A stretch of 64,000 nucleotides of DNA from Shimia litoralis (GCF_005518135.1 NZ_SULI01000006.1:98396-162395), one strand, 5' to 3'. Shown: positions 8,523-17,034, numbered from the stretch's first letter. Notes: a model not told the origin generated them from the sequence alone. Program-made: numbers and translations.

Positions 8523-10286
8523 TTACTCCGCCGCTTCTATATCTTCACTTAAAATAGGAAGCTGAACTTCAAATACAGCCCCCCGTCCCTGTCCGTTTCG
8601 TGCCGTGAGACGCCCACCAAGATCGCTTACGATCCCCGATGAGATGGCAAGGCCCAGCCCAACCCCATCCCCGGGTTGTTTCGTGGTGAAAAACGGCTCG
8701 AACAAATTGTCCAAATCTTCGATACCCGGACCATTGTCACGCACCGTCAACGTCGCGGTTTCACCTGCAGCGAGCAACACCTCGATTTCGGGATCGACTT
8801 CGGCCTCGGTGGCATCAAGCGCGTTGCGCAGCAGATTGATAATCACCTGTTCAATCCGAACACGATCCGCCATCACCCGCACAGGAACATCCGGCACAAT
8901 CCGGCTGATCCGTACGTGACGCTGGCGCAGTTGGGGTTCCATCATGGACAACGCCGAATTCAAGGCCGCACTCAGATCAACCGCAGCGAAATCATCGCCG
9001 CCTTTTCGGGCATACGATTTCAATTGTTTGGTGATGGACCCCATCCGCTCGATCAAATCATCAATGCGCTGAAAACTTGACAATGCCTCTTCGGGGCGAT
9101 TGCGGCGCACCAAGAGACGCGCGCCCGCAAGATACGTCCGCATAGCGGCAAGGGGTTGATTCAATTCGTGACTAACGGCAGCTGACATTTCGCCCAATGC
9201 CGCAAGCTTAGAGCTTTGGGCCAGAGATTGTTCTGCGACCGCAAGACTTTCCTGCATGCGCTCGCGTTCGGCAATCTCGCGTTGCAACCGCAAATTCAAC
9301 GCCCGCAGTCCCGCGGATTCCCGCTGAAACAGGGCCATCTGCAGGGTATTTTTCCGATTGAGAAAGTAAAACGCCAAAGCCAAAAGGATCGCAAAACCCA
9401 TAATTTCAAGCGCGAGTACGGCGTTCACCCGCTCTCGTACGCTGTTGTACGTTGTAAATGACGTCATGCGCCAACCGCGAAACGGAATACGCACATCTTC
9501 GCGCATCACGCCCTCGCCTTGAAAATAGGCATCTGCGGGCACGGCGGTCCAATCTGAGGTGGCTTGAATGGCGCGCTCGATCGCCCCTTCGGCAGGTTGT
9601 CGCGCAAGGGCCGCCCCCTCGGTCAATCCACGCCAGCGCGGTTCTGACGTCAAGATAACGACGCCTTCGCTATCCGTCACGAAAACAGCGTCTGAAATTC
9701 CGGCCCACGCGCGTTCAAACTTTTGAAGATCCACTTCAACCGCGATCACGCCGATCACCTGACCTTGGCTGTCTAGGCGCCGTGCATAGGTGAAATGATA
9801 CGCGCCGCTTTCCTGCTTCTCTACGGAAAACACCGTAGCATTAGAGTTCAGAGCGTTGATGAAATAGGGTTTTTCGAAATGGTTGGCCCCAATTCGTGTA
9901 CGCTCTGTCGCCGCAACAGTGCGCCCCTCGGCATCAAGCATCATCAGTGAGGCTGCGCCAATTTCATCCACAAATGAAATCAAACGAGAGGTGGATTGCG
10001 AAAAATCGCTCGAGACCAAAGCCGCGATAAGCGCTGGATCTTTAGACAACAGTTGAGGAACAATCGCATTGCGCCGCAATTCGGATTGCAGGTTACCAGA
10101 ATAGAGCGCCATGCGCAGCTCGGCCCGATTGCGGGTGTTCTGTGTAAAGCGGTCTGTCAGATAACTGTGCGTGACCCAGATCGTGGCACACGCGATGACA
10201 CTCAGCCCCACAAGCGCAAGACGCACGCGCCAATTGGTTGGCGCGGCTTTGGTGGTGTCTTGATCCCGAAAAGGTAACTCTGTCAT
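8523..10286 (-). CDS. dctB: DctB-type sensor histidine kinase
   Basis: 587-residue kinase: TM1 at about 24-42, a periplasmic double-PAS-like sensor region, TM2 near 290, a coiled-coil linker, HisKA with 'SHELNQPLAAMRTY' (phospho-His), and HATPase with 'DNGPGI' and 'GDGVGLGLAIS'. In the family it senses C4-dicarboxylates and phosphorylates DctD. The frame extends to a TTG at 10322, but ATG 10286 (MTELPFRD) is a better start. It follows purQ by 37 bp on the same strand, so it may share transcripts with the purine genes. Confidence 0.88.
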   Translation of the reverse strand: MTELPFRDQDTTKAAPTNWRVRLALVGLSVIACATIWVTHSYLTDRFTQNTRNRAELRMALYSGNLQSELRRNAIVPQLLSKDPALIAALVSSDFSQSTSRLISFVDEIGAASLMMLDAEGRTVAATERTRIGANHFEKPYFINALNSNATVFSVEKQESGAYHFTYARRLDSQGQVIGVIAVEVDLQKFERAWAGISDAVFVTDSEGVVILTSEPRWRGLTEGAALARQPAEGAIERAIQATSDWTAVPADAYFQGEGVMREDVRIPFRGWRMTSFTTYNSVRERVNAVLALEIMGFAILLALAFYFLNRKNTLQMALFQRESAGLRALNLRLQREIAERERMQESLAVAEQSLAQSSKLAALGEMSAAVSHELNQPLAAMRTYLAGARLLVRRNRPEEALSSFQRIDDLIERMGSITKQLKSYARKGGDDFAAVDLSAALNSALSMMEPQLRQRHVRISRIVPDVPVRVMADRVRIEQVIINLLRNALDATEAEVDPEIEVLLAAGETATLTVRDNGPGIEDLDNLFEPFFTTKQPGDGVGLGLAISSGIVSDLGGRLTARNGQGRGAVFEVQLPILSEDIEAAE

Positions 10287-10323
10287 AAATGTCAGAGTAC
10301 GCCGCGCGCGCGGCGTGCTCAAG

Positions 10324-10992
10324 TCATGCAGTCGCCAACTGGTCCATCAGCGAGCGGAACATTGCCACCCCGTCGGTCCCGCCGTGGCCTTCGTCGGCGG
10401 CGCGCTCTGGATGCGGCATCATTCCCAACACGCGACGGTTCTTGGACACAACGCCAGCGATGTCAGCAACAGATCCGTTCGGATTGTCGGCATATTTGAA
10501 AGCGATACGCCCTTCGTCCTGAAGCTGCGCCAGTTTGGCATCATCCACAAAATAATTGCCATCATGGTGCGCGATCGGAATGTGGATCGATTGCCCAACC
10601 GAATATCCTGACGTGAACGCGGTATCAGCAGTTTCGACAGTTAATTCAACCGTGCGGCAGATATACTTGAGACCTGCATTGCGGCGCAATGCACCGGGCA
10701 AAAGACCTGTTTCCGTCAAGATTTGAAATCCGTTGCAAATCCCCAGAACATAGCCGCCGCGCTCGGCATGGCTGACGACGGATTGGCAAATTGGAGAATT
10801 CGCAGCAATCGCGCCACAGCGCAGGTAATCGCCAAACGAAAAGCCGCCCGGCACGCCAACAATATCGACGTCCTGTGGCAAGGCCGTGTCTTTGTGCCAA
10901 ACCATCGTGACATCCGCACCCGCACGTTCGAATGCAACGGCCATATCCCGATCACAGTTCGAACCGGGGAAAACAATGACGGCCGCCTTCAT
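10324..10992 (-). CDS. purQ: Phosphoribosylformylglycinamidine synthase, glutaminase subunit PurQ
   Basis: 222-residue class I glutamine amidotransferase that supplies ammonia to PurL for FGAM formation in purine synthesis. Catalytic Cys is in 'GICNGFQIL'; the His/Glu pair is in 'MPHPERA' near the C-terminus; the N-terminus '[13 protein letters not shown]' is typical of PurQ. Start ATG overlaps the purS stop as ATGA, fitting co-translation of the PurS and PurQ partners of a small-type PurL. purL is not in the window. Confidence 0.96.
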   Translation of the reverse strand: MKAAVIVFPGSNCDRDMAVAFERAGADVTMVWHKDTALPQDVDIVGVPGGFSFGDYLRCGAIAANSPICQSVVSHAERGGYVLGICNGFQILTETGLLPGALRRNAGLKYICRTVELTVETADTAFTSGYSVGQSIHIPIAHHDGNYFVDDAKLAQLQDEGRIAFKYADNPNGSVADIAGVVSKNRRVLGMMPHPERAADEGHGGTDGVAMFRSLMDQLATA

Positions 10993-11222
10993 CCCATCAG
11001 CTCCACGCGATAGCTTTCGATCACCGTATTGGCCAAAAGTTTTTCACACATCTCGGTCACGGTGGACTCGGTCGACCCTTCGGCCAGATCCAGCTCGATC
11101 ACTTTGCCTTGACGAACACCTTCTACGCCATCAAATCCGAGCGATCCCAATGCGTGGCGCACGGCCTCGCCTTGTGGATCCAGAACCCCGTTTTTCAGCA
11201 TCACATAGACACGCGCTTTCAT
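10989..11222 (-). CDS. purS: Phosphoribosylformylglycinamidine synthase subunit PurS
   Basis: 77-residue PurS, the small bridging subunit of the FGAM synthase complex (PurLQS) in bacteria with short PurL. Typical features: N-terminal '[20 protein letters not shown]' and C-terminal '[18 protein letters not shown]'. ATGA overlap with purQ downstream; 90 bp from purC upstream, with an intervening hairpin. Confidence 0.95.
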   Translation of the reverse strand: MKARVYVMLKNGVLDPQGEAVRHALGSLGFDGVEGVRQGKVIELDLAEGSTESTVTEMCEKLLANTVIESYRVELMG

Positions 11223-11248
11223 CTGCTTATTTCTCCGGTCTTGGCCTT

Positions 11249-11269
11249 AAGAAGCAAGTTCTGCTTCTT
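11249..11269. repeat. Hairpin between purC and purS
   Basis: AAGAAGCA-AGTTC-TGCTTCTT: 8-bp perfect arms, 5-nt loop. No good T-run on the minus strand, so more likely an intercistronic RNA stem than a full terminator. Confidence 0.4.
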
Positions 11270-11312
11270 TCTTGCAAAAATACTCTGATCTATGCCGAAC
11301 ACGGCGATAGGA

Positions 11313-12068
11313 TTAGTTGACGAGGGTCGGTTTTGGACCTGTGCCTTTGGGCAATACACCCAAACGGCGCGCGACTTCGGAATATGCATCGGTCAGGCTT
11401 CCTAGATCGCGACGGAACACATCTTTGTCCAGCTTCTGACCGGTTTCCAGATCCCACAGGCGACAACTGTCTGGGCTGATTTCATCCGCGACCACAAGAC
11501 GCTGGAAATCACCATCATACACACGGCCAATTTCGATTTTGAAATCAATCAACTTGATTCCGACACCGAACATGACACCCGACAGGAAATCATTTACCCG
11601 AAGCGCGAGCCCAAGGATATCATCCATATCTTGCTGACCGGCCCATCCAAAGGCGGCGATATGCTCTTCGCTGACCAAAGGATCGCCCAGCGAGTCATCT
11701 TTATAGCAATATTCAACGATCGGGCGCGGCAATTGCGTACCTTCTTCGATCCCAAGGCGTTTGCTCATGGTGCCTGCGGCGAAATTGCGCACGATCACTT
11801 CCAACGGAATAATCTCGCAAGACCGCACGAGCTGTTCGCGCATATTCAAACGCTTGAGAAAATGCGTCGGAACACCAATCTGATTCAACCCAGTCATAAA
11901 ATACTCGGAAAGACGGTTGTTGAGGGCACCCTTGCCATCGATCACGTCTTTCTTTTCCGCGTTAAACGCGGTCGCATCGTCTTTAAAATACTGGATAATT
12001 GTTCCCGGCTCTGGGCCTTCAAACAAAATCTTGGCTTTGCCTTCGTAAATCTTCTTGCCACGCGCCAT
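11313..12068 (-). CDS. purC: SAICAR synthetase PurC
   Basis: 251-residue phosphoribosylaminoimidazole-succinocarboxamide synthase, ATP-dependent ligation of aspartate to CAIR in purine synthesis. Recognised by '[12 protein letters not shown]' (ATP-binding N-terminal strand), '[15 protein letters not shown]' and '[10 protein letters not shown]'. Length is that of the short bacterial form. First gene of the purC-purS-purQ run. Confidence 0.97.
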   Translation of the reverse strand: MARGKKIYEGKAKILFEGPEPGTIIQYFKDDATAFNAEKKDVIDGKGALNNRLSEYFMTGLNQIGVPTHFLKRLNMREQLVRSCEIIPLEVIVRNFAAGTMSKRLGIEEGTQLPRPIVEYCYKDDSLGDPLVSEEHIAAFGWAGQQDMDDILGLALRVNDFLSGVMFGVGIKLIDFKIEIGRVYDGDFQRLVVADEISPDSCRLWDLETGQKLDKDVFRRDLGSLTDAYSEVARRLGVLPKGTGPKPTLVN

Positions 12069-12224
12069 GGAATCTCTTTCCTGTCCGGCGGGGATGAATC
12101 CCCAGTTCTTTGCGCCCTCTTAATCTATGGGCAGCATTGTCGCAAGCTCGCGCGCCCCCCTTGCGGCTTTGCGACCCAAAGGGCATAACAAGGTCAACAC
12201 CAACGTATGCAGGGGAATCTCTAG

Positions 12225-12539
12225 ATGACCACCTTTGACGACCGCGAAAACGCCTTTGAAGCCAAGTTTGCTCATGACGAAGAAATGAACTTCAAAGCAG
12301 AAGCACGCTGCAACAAGCTGCTTGGCCTTTGGGCAGCAGAGAAACTTGGCAAATCCGGTGATGACGCCGACACATATGCCAAAACCGTTGTGATTGCCGA
12401 CTTTGAAGAAGCTGGCCACGAAGACGTGGTCCGCAAAGTTGTGGCCGACCTTGAAGGGCATACAACAGCCGAAGAAATTCGCGCAAAACGGTCCGAGCTT
12501 TTGGCTGTTGCCAGAAAACAGATCATGACCGAAACCTGA
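12225..12539 (+). CDS. DUF1476 protein, zeta-type F1-ATPase inhibitor
   Basis: 104-residue, largely helical, charged protein of the DUF1476 family. In Paracoccus denitrificans this family is the zeta subunit that inhibits F1FO-ATPase hydrolysis (established for that relative). Typical N-terminus 'TTFDDRENAFEAKFAHDEE' corresponds to the inhibitory helix. Preceded by AGGGGA; followed by a strong terminator, so it is monocistronic. Divergent from purC. Confidence 0.9.
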   Translation: MTTFDDRENAFEAKFAHDEEMNFKAEARCNKLLGLWAAEKLGKSGDDADTYAKTVVIADFEEAGHEDVVRKVVADLEGHTTAEEIRAKRSELLAVARKQIMTET

Positions 12540-12569
12540 TTATTCAGGGTTTACGGCGATAAGATTGTG

Positions 12570-12602
12570 AAACGCGTGTTGTGAGAACAACGCGCGTTTT
12601 TT
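12570..12602 (+). terminator. Rho-independent terminator after the DUF1476 gene
   Basis: Stem AACGCGTGTTGT / ACAACGCGCGTT with one G-T pair, a GAGA loop and six T. Strong. Confidence 0.88.
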
Positions 12603-12642
12603 ACTTTGCACAGATGAGTTTACCGCTTGGGCGGTCCTCCGC

Positions 12643-12659
12643 CTCATGATTTGCATGAG
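12643..12659. promoter_or_regulatory. CATG-N5-CATG dyad upstream of bmt (candidate operator)
   Basis: CTCATG-ATTTG-CATGAG, perfect 6-bp arms. The inner CATG pair ends 78 nt before the bmt start. The same CATG-N5-CATG core occurs before the corrinoid and DUF1638 genes. Confidence 0.5.
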
Positions 12660-12735
12660 AATTTTGCAATTGCCCCGCCCCCGACGGCATGACAAATGTG
12701 CGCCAAACGCCTTTTGCGAGTATAAGGAGAGACCG

Positions 12736-13752
12736 ATGACCAATGCCCTATCCAAAATGCTGGAAACGCGGGACTGGATCATGGCTGACGGAGCGACCGG
12801 AACAAATCTGTTCAATATGGGTCTCAGCTCTGGCGATGCGCCTGAAATGTGGAACGAAGAACATCCGGATCGGATCAAGAAACTGTATAGCCTTGCCGTC
12901 GACAACGGCAGCGATCTGTTTTTGACCAACTCGTTTGGCGGGAATGCCTCGCGTCTTAAACTGCACAATGCAGGCCATCGGGCGCGCGAACTGTCGCGCA
13001 TGTCGGCAGAAATTGGGCGTGAAGTCGCTGATGCCGCAGGTCGCCCCATCGTTGTGGCCGGATCTGTCGGCCCCACAGGCGATATCATGCAACCGGTTGG
13101 CACCCTAAGCCACGCCGACGCCGTCGAGATTTTCCACGAGCAGGCCGAAGGCCTCAAGGAAGGGGGCGCGGACGTTCTGTGGCTTGAAACCATTTCCGCC
13201 CCAGAGGAATATCGCGCTGCGGCCGAAGCCTTTGGATTGGCCGGAATGCCTTGGTGTGGCACCATGAGCTTTGACACCGCTGGGCGCACAATGATGGGCC
13301 TGACCAGTCAGGACATGGTGCAAATGGTGGAAACGCTGGACAACCCGCCCATCGGCTTTGGCGCGAACTGCGGCACAGGCGCATCAGATTTGTTGCGCAC
13401 CGTGCTCGGCTTTGCGGCCCAAGGCAGCGAGCGGCCGATCATTGCCAAAGGCAACGCAGGTATTCCTAAGTATGTGGACGGCCACATTCATTACGATGGC
13501 ACACCGGAATTGATGGGCGAATATGCCGTCATGGCGCGTAATTGTGGGGCGACGATTATTGGCGGCTGCTGTGGCACCATGCCAGAGCACCTTGCGGCCA
13601 TGCGCAAAGCGCTTGAGGCTAACGACAAAGGGCCGCGTCCCACACTTGAGCAGATCACCGATGTGCTGGGTCCATTTTCGTCAGCCGGTGATGGCACAGG
13701 CGACGACGAAGCGCAGGCCCCTGCCCGTCGCAGATCGCGCCGCCGCACATAA
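12736..13752 (+). CDS. bmt: Betaine-homocysteine-type S-methyltransferase (Bmt)
   Basis: 338-residue zinc-dependent homocysteine S-methyltransferase (BHMT/MetH-N-like TIM barrel). Zn ligands: Cys in 'GFGANCGTG' and the Cys pair in 'GGCCGTMPEH'; the N-terminal 'MADGATGTNLF' loop is typical. In roseobacters this type transfers a methyl from glycine betaine or another donor to homocysteine. It sits in a C1 region with a corrinoid protein and DUF1638, so it could instead accept methyl from the corrinoid (inference). The C-terminus carries a basic RRRSRRRT tail. Start ATG 12736 has AAGGAGAG upstream; the open frame further up is not coding-like. Confidence 0.85.
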   Translation: MTNALSKMLETRDWIMADGATGTNLFNMGLSSGDAPEMWNEEHPDRIKKLYSLAVDNGSDLFLTNSFGGNASRLKLHNAGHRARELSRMSAEIGREVADAAGRPIVVAGSVGPTGDIMQPVGTLSHADAVEIFHEQAEGLKEGGADVLWLETISAPEEYRAAAEAFGLAGMPWCGTMSFDTAGRTMMGLTSQDMVQMVETLDNPPIGFGANCGTGASDLLRTVLGFAAQGSERPIIAKGNAGIPKYVDGHIHYDGTPELMGEYAVMARNCGATIIGGCCGTMPEHLAAMRKALEANDKGPRPTLEQITDVLGPFSSAGDGTGDDEAQAPARRRSRRRT

Positions 13753-13772
13753 TTGCACATTTTTTATGCACC

Positions 13773-13804
13773 CATCAGGCCGGACCCCAGTTTCTGGCCT
13801 GATG
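13773..13804. terminator. Hairpin downstream of bmt
   Basis: Nine-bp stem CATCAGGCC / GGCCTGATG, 14-nt loop, no T-run. Possible weak terminator or 3'-end stabiliser. Confidence 0.4.
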
Positions 13805-13825
13805 CATGACAGAATGCCCCTCACT

Positions 13826-13839
13826 TTGACTTAGATCAG
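13826..13839 (+). promoter_or_regulatory. FNR/FnrL-like box
   Basis: TTGAC-TTAG-ATCAG matches the FNR consensus TTGAT-N4-ATCAA at 8 of 10 positions. It lies about 100 nt upstream of the 88-aa gene. Confidence 0.3.
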
Positions 13840-13942
13840 AGTGGCTCTGCGAAATGCTCTCTCAGACTGTGAGTGTCGGAATGGTTCCGGCTCTGCTGCT
13901 CTGTGTTTGGCAGGGCGCATTGATCCTGCAAAGGAGAAATTT

Positions 13943-14209
13943 ATGAGCATTCTATTCACCAAGATGACCCCCACCGCTCGCGAAATCGCTGAAGCTGCGC
14001 TGAGGTCCCAAGGAATTCTGGCACCGGACGCGCCGCTTGAATATGCGTTCGAAGTTCACAGCAACGAGCGTGATGCGCTTGAAAAAGCGCGTGTGGCCTA
14101 TGATCACAAAATTGATGCCTGTCCGCCCAATGATCACGACTGCATTGCCCGAATGGCCATTGCCAAGGCAAAATTCATCCGCAGCACGTTAGACGCGGCG
14201 CCGTCCTAA
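13943..14209 (+). CDS. Small conserved-looking protein, function unknown (88 aa)
   Basis: 88-residue soluble protein with strong ribosome site AAAGGAGAAATTT before ATG 13943. Mostly helical; contains two Cys in a 'DACPPNDHDCIARM' segment (about residues 59-72) that could form a disulfide or bind metal. No family recognised. Its stop overlaps the 3' end of the convergent radical SAM gene by 4 bases. An FNR-like box upstream hints at oxygen-linked control (inference). Confidence 0.65.
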   Translation: MSILFTKMTPTAREIAEAALRSQGILAPDAPLEYAFEVHSNERDALEKARVAYDHKIDACPPNDHDCIARMAIAKAKFIRSTLDAAPS

Positions 14210-15291
14210 AACAGCGACAGCTGATCCCCGGCTTTTGGCGGCAGAGCAAACAAATCCGAGCGCAACGCCTTTTGCGCCCAGTTCAGCCCGTTGCGCTTCA
14301 TGGCAAGCGCCATGCGGGCGGAAATGATTTTTGCGTAAGGCCCTGTGCCATGCATGCGTCGGCCCCAATCCGCGTCATAAGGTTTGCCGCCGTGCATATC
14401 GCGCACATGCCCCATCACGCGCGTCGCCCGATCCGGCACATGGGCCACAAGCCATTCCTGAAACAGGTCCGAGACCTCTCTGGGCAGGCGCAACATGATC
14501 CAACTGGCCGACGTCGCGCCTGCCTCGGCCCCAAGTTCCAAAATGCGCTCGGCCTCGTGATCGGTCAGACCCGGCACAACTGGCGACACCATAACCCGCG
14601 TCGGAATACCCTGACTTGCGAGGGTTTTGATAACTTTGAGCCGTCTTGCGGGTGACGGCACGCGCGGCTCCATCGCCCGGGCCAGCTTGTGATCCAAAGT
14701 GGTGATCGAAACCCCCACCTCAACCAGCCCCTTTTGCGCCATGTCACCCAAAATATCCGCGTCTCGCTCAATCAGCGTGCCCTTGGTCACAATCGTCACC
14801 GGATGATGAAACGCGTTCAGAACTTCGAGGCACTGACGCATGATGGTTTGGGCACCTTCAACAGGTTGATACGGGTCGGTGTTGGTGCCAATCGCAAGCG
14901 GTGCCACCCGATACGACGGGCGGCGCAACTCGGACTCGAGCACCTGCGCGGCGTTCGGGCGCGCGATCAACTGGGTTTCGAAATCCAATCCCGGTGACAA
15001 CCCCAAATAGGCATGGGTCGGTCTGGCAAAACAATAGATGCACCCGTGTTCACACCCACGATACGGGTTAATCGATCGGTCAAACGGAATATCAGGCGAG
15101 GTATTGCGCACAATCATGCCGCGGGCATCTTGCAGATGCAGCACCGTTTCAAACGGCGTGCGCTCTTCTGGGATGTCCCACCCATCAGAAATGTCGACTC
15201 GTGCCACATCAAAACGCCCGGTCTGATTACTTTGCGCGCCGCGCGCTTTGCGGCGCCGGTCATCAATCATAAGTTGGTCCGTATCTGACAT
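14206..15291 (-). CDS. Radical SAM protein, PA0069/spore-photoproduct-lyase-like family
   Basis: 361-residue radical SAM protein. The [4Fe-4S]-binding motif is 'CEHGCIYC' (Cys-x3-Cys-x2-Cys) near residue 82, preceded by 'INPYRGC' as in the PA0069/SplB-like family. Later: 'GTNTDPYQPVE' and 'VTKGTLIERD', also family-typical. Members are widespread; their reaction is not established to my knowledge. The N-terminus is basic (DDRRRKARGAQ). It lies between bmt and the corrinoid gene but on the opposite strand, so a role in the C1 system is only possible, not shown. Confidence 0.85.
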   Translation of the reverse strand: MSDTDQLMIDDRRRKARGAQSNQTGRFDVARVDISDGWDIPEERTPFETVLHLQDARGMIVRNTSPDIPFDRSINPYRGCEHGCIYCFARPTHAYLGLSPGLDFETQLIARPNAAQVLESELRRPSYRVAPLAIGTNTDPYQPVEGAQTIMRQCLEVLNAFHHPVTIVTKGTLIERDADILGDMAQKGLVEVGVSITTLDHKLARAMEPRVPSPARRLKVIKTLASQGIPTRVMVSPVVPGLTDHEAERILELGAEAGATSASWIMLRLPREVSDLFQEWLVAHVPDRATRVMGHVRDMHGGKPYDADWGRRMHGTGPYAKIISARMALAMKRNGLNWAQKALRSDLFALPPKAGDQLSLF

Positions 15292-15333
15292 TGCTAGCTT
15301 TTAGAACATAAAGGGAACATTTGCAATCTACCC

Positions 15334-15346
15334 CATGATTCTCATG
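15334..15346. promoter_or_regulatory. CATG-N5-CATG dyad upstream of the corrinoid gene
   Basis: CATG-ATTCT-CATG in the 205-bp spacer divergent to the radical SAM gene, 150 nt before the corrinoid start. Same core as before bmt and the DUF1638 gene. Confidence 0.5.
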
Positions 15347-15496
15347 AATGTTTTTCACACCAAATGCGCAAAATCGTCGTTATAAGTCGGAAGCAGTGCA
15401 ACCGATGTCGCAAATTTGACAGTCGAAAACGCAGAAAAAGAAGAACTCTGTTTGAAACACAACCTGGCGCGCGCGCCGATTATCAAGGATACGCCC

Positions 15497-16195
15497 ATGT
15501 CTGAAGAAGACGATATCATTCTGGCGGAGCTGGATGACGAAGAATTAGTCCAGCAAATGTTTGACGATCTTTACGACGGTCTGAAAGAAGAGATCGAAGA
15601 AGGCGTCAACATTCTGATCGGTCGTGGCTGGATGCCATACTGCGTCCTGACCGAAGCGCTCGTGGGTGGCATGACCATTGTGGGTGCTGACTTCCGTGAC
15701 GGTATCCTGTTTGTGCCAGAGGTTCTTTTGGCCGCCAACGCGATGAAAGGTGGCATGGCCATCCTCAAGCCGCTGTTGGCTGAAACCGGTGCCCCTCAGG
15801 TCGGTAAAATGGTGATTGGAACCGTCAAAGGTGACATTCACGACATTGGCAAAAACCTTGTGTCCATGATGATGGAAGGCGCTGGTTTCGAAGTTGTCGA
15901 CCTTGGCATCAATAACGCCGTAGAGAGCTATCTTGAGGCGCTGGAAGCCGAAAAGCCGGACATTCTTGGCATGTCTGCACTTTTGACCACAACCATGCCT
16001 TACATGAAGGTGGTGATTGATACGCTGGTCGAGCAAGGCATTCGCGATGATTATACCGTTCTCGTGGGTGGTGCGCCGCTCAACGAAGAATTTGGCAAAG
16101 CCATCGGTGCAGACGCCTATTGCCGTGATGCTGCCGTTGCTGTGGAAACAGCCAAAGAATACATGTCGCGCAAGCACAACCGCATGAGCGCCTAA
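15497..16195 (+). CDS. Corrinoid (B12-binding) methyl-carrier protein, MtbC/MtgC type
   Basis: 232-residue corrinoid protein that carries methyl groups between a substrate methyltransferase and an acceptor. N-terminal four-helix cap (about 1-95), then Rossmann B12 domain with the cobalt-ligating 'DIHDIGKNLV' (Asp-x-His-x-x-Gly), 'GMSALLTTTMPYMK' and 'VLVGGAPLNEEF'. The frame is open upstream to 15416, but family length and the acidic start MSEEDD support ATG 15497. Likely partners: the MttB-family protein at 53456-55000 and Bmt. No reductive activase (RamA/ASKHA) gene is in the window. Confidence 0.9.
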   Translation: MSEEDDIILAELDDEELVQQMFDDLYDGLKEEIEEGVNILIGRGWMPYCVLTEALVGGMTIVGADFRDGILFVPEVLLAANAMKGGMAILKPLLAETGAPQVGKMVIGTVKGDIHDIGKNLVSMMMEGAGFEVVDLGINNAVESYLEALEAEKPDILGMSALLTTTMPYMKVVIDTLVEQGIRDDYTVLVGGAPLNEEFGKAIGADAYCRDAAVAVETAKEYMSRKHNRMSA

Positions 16196-16224
16196 GGATC
16201 AACGATCTTTCCAATGAGATCCTT

Positions 16225-16258
16225 GTGGCCCCGCCTTCTCACCGGGGCCACATTTTTT
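16225..16258 (+). terminator. Terminator after the corrinoid gene
   Basis: Stem GTGGCCCCG / CGGGGCCAC followed by ATTTTTT. Strong; it separates the corrinoid gene from the DUF1638 gene. Confidence 0.88.
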
Positions 16259-16279
16259 CGCGCGGTCGCATGACGTCTG

Positions 16280-16292
16280 CATGGAAAACATG
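16280..16292. promoter_or_regulatory. CATG-N5-CATG dyad upstream of the DUF1638 gene
   Basis: CATG-GAAAA-CATG, ending 78 nt before the DUF1638 start, the same distance as at bmt. A further CATG lies 11 bases to the left (16269-16272). Confidence 0.5.
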
Positions 16293-16370
16293 ATGATGTC
16301 GCGTACGGGGCTTTGTGTATCTCGATTTTGCCCCTAGGCTTGGACAGATTGATTTGCAAAGGTACATGAC

Positions 16371-17021
16371 ATGACCCATCCCTCTGCACCGCCAGATGAC
16401 GCCACGCTGTCCGACATCGGATTGCCCGTGACCCCATCCGAAAACCGGATTTTGCTGATTGCCTGCGGGGCTTTGGCGCGTGAAATTCTTGATATCACCA
16501 AACGCAACAATTGGTCTCACATGGACCTGACATGTTTGCCCGCAAATCTGCATTTGTATCCGGAAAAAATTGTACAGGCGGTGCGCGATGCGGTTGCCAA
16601 ACACCGTGCGGCTTATGACAAGATATTTATTGTGTATGCGGATTGCGGCACTGGCGGGTTGCTAGAACAAGCCTGTGACGAGATGGGAGTGGACATGGTA
16701 AAAGGGCCACATTGTTACAGCTTTTTTGAGGGAAATCAAAAGTTTGAAGAGATAAGCGAAAGTGAATTCACGGCATTTTATCTCACGGATTTTCTTGTAC
16801 GCCAATTTGATGCGTTCATTTGGAAACCCATGGGGCTGGATCGTCATCCAGACCTGAAAGACATGTATTTCGGGAACTATGAGAAACTGGTGTACCAAGC
16901 GCAAACCGATGATCCCGAGTTGACGCAAAAGGCAAAAGCCTGTGCAGACCGGTTAGGGCTGGCGTTCGAGCGGCGCTTTACCGGTTATGGTGATCTGCCT
17001 GCAACCTTGGGACAACTTTAG
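16371..17021 (+). CDS. DUF1638 protein next to corrinoid methyl-transfer genes
   Basis: 216-residue cytosolic protein of the DUF1638 family, often found beside corrinoid methyltransferase genes in bacteria and methanogens; biochemical role not established to my knowledge. Visible: 'LLIACGALAREIL' strand-helix start, 'LPANLHLYPEKI', 'IVYADCGTGG' (Cys-Gly-x-Gly), 'GPHCYSFFEG', and 'FLVRQFDAFIWKPMGLDRHP' near the C-terminus. The Cys and His residues could bind metal (inference). Own promoter likely, since a terminator precedes it and a CATG dyad lies upstream. Confidence 0.85.
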   Translation: MTHPSAPPDDATLSDIGLPVTPSENRILLIACGALAREILDITKRNNWSHMDLTCLPANLHLYPEKIVQAVRDAVAKHRAAYDKIFIVYADCGTGGLLEQACDEMGVDMVKGPHCYSFFEGNQKFEEISESEFTAFYLTDFLVRQFDAFIWKPMGLDRHPDLKDMYFGNYEKLVYQAQTDDPELTQKAKACADRLGLAFERRFTGYGDLPATLGQL

Positions 17022-17034
17022 CAGGCCCAGCGGA

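Noticed and set aside
15292..15496. Cobalamin riboswitch before the corrinoid gene
   Set aside because: No B12-box or matching core found; only the CATG dyad stands out.
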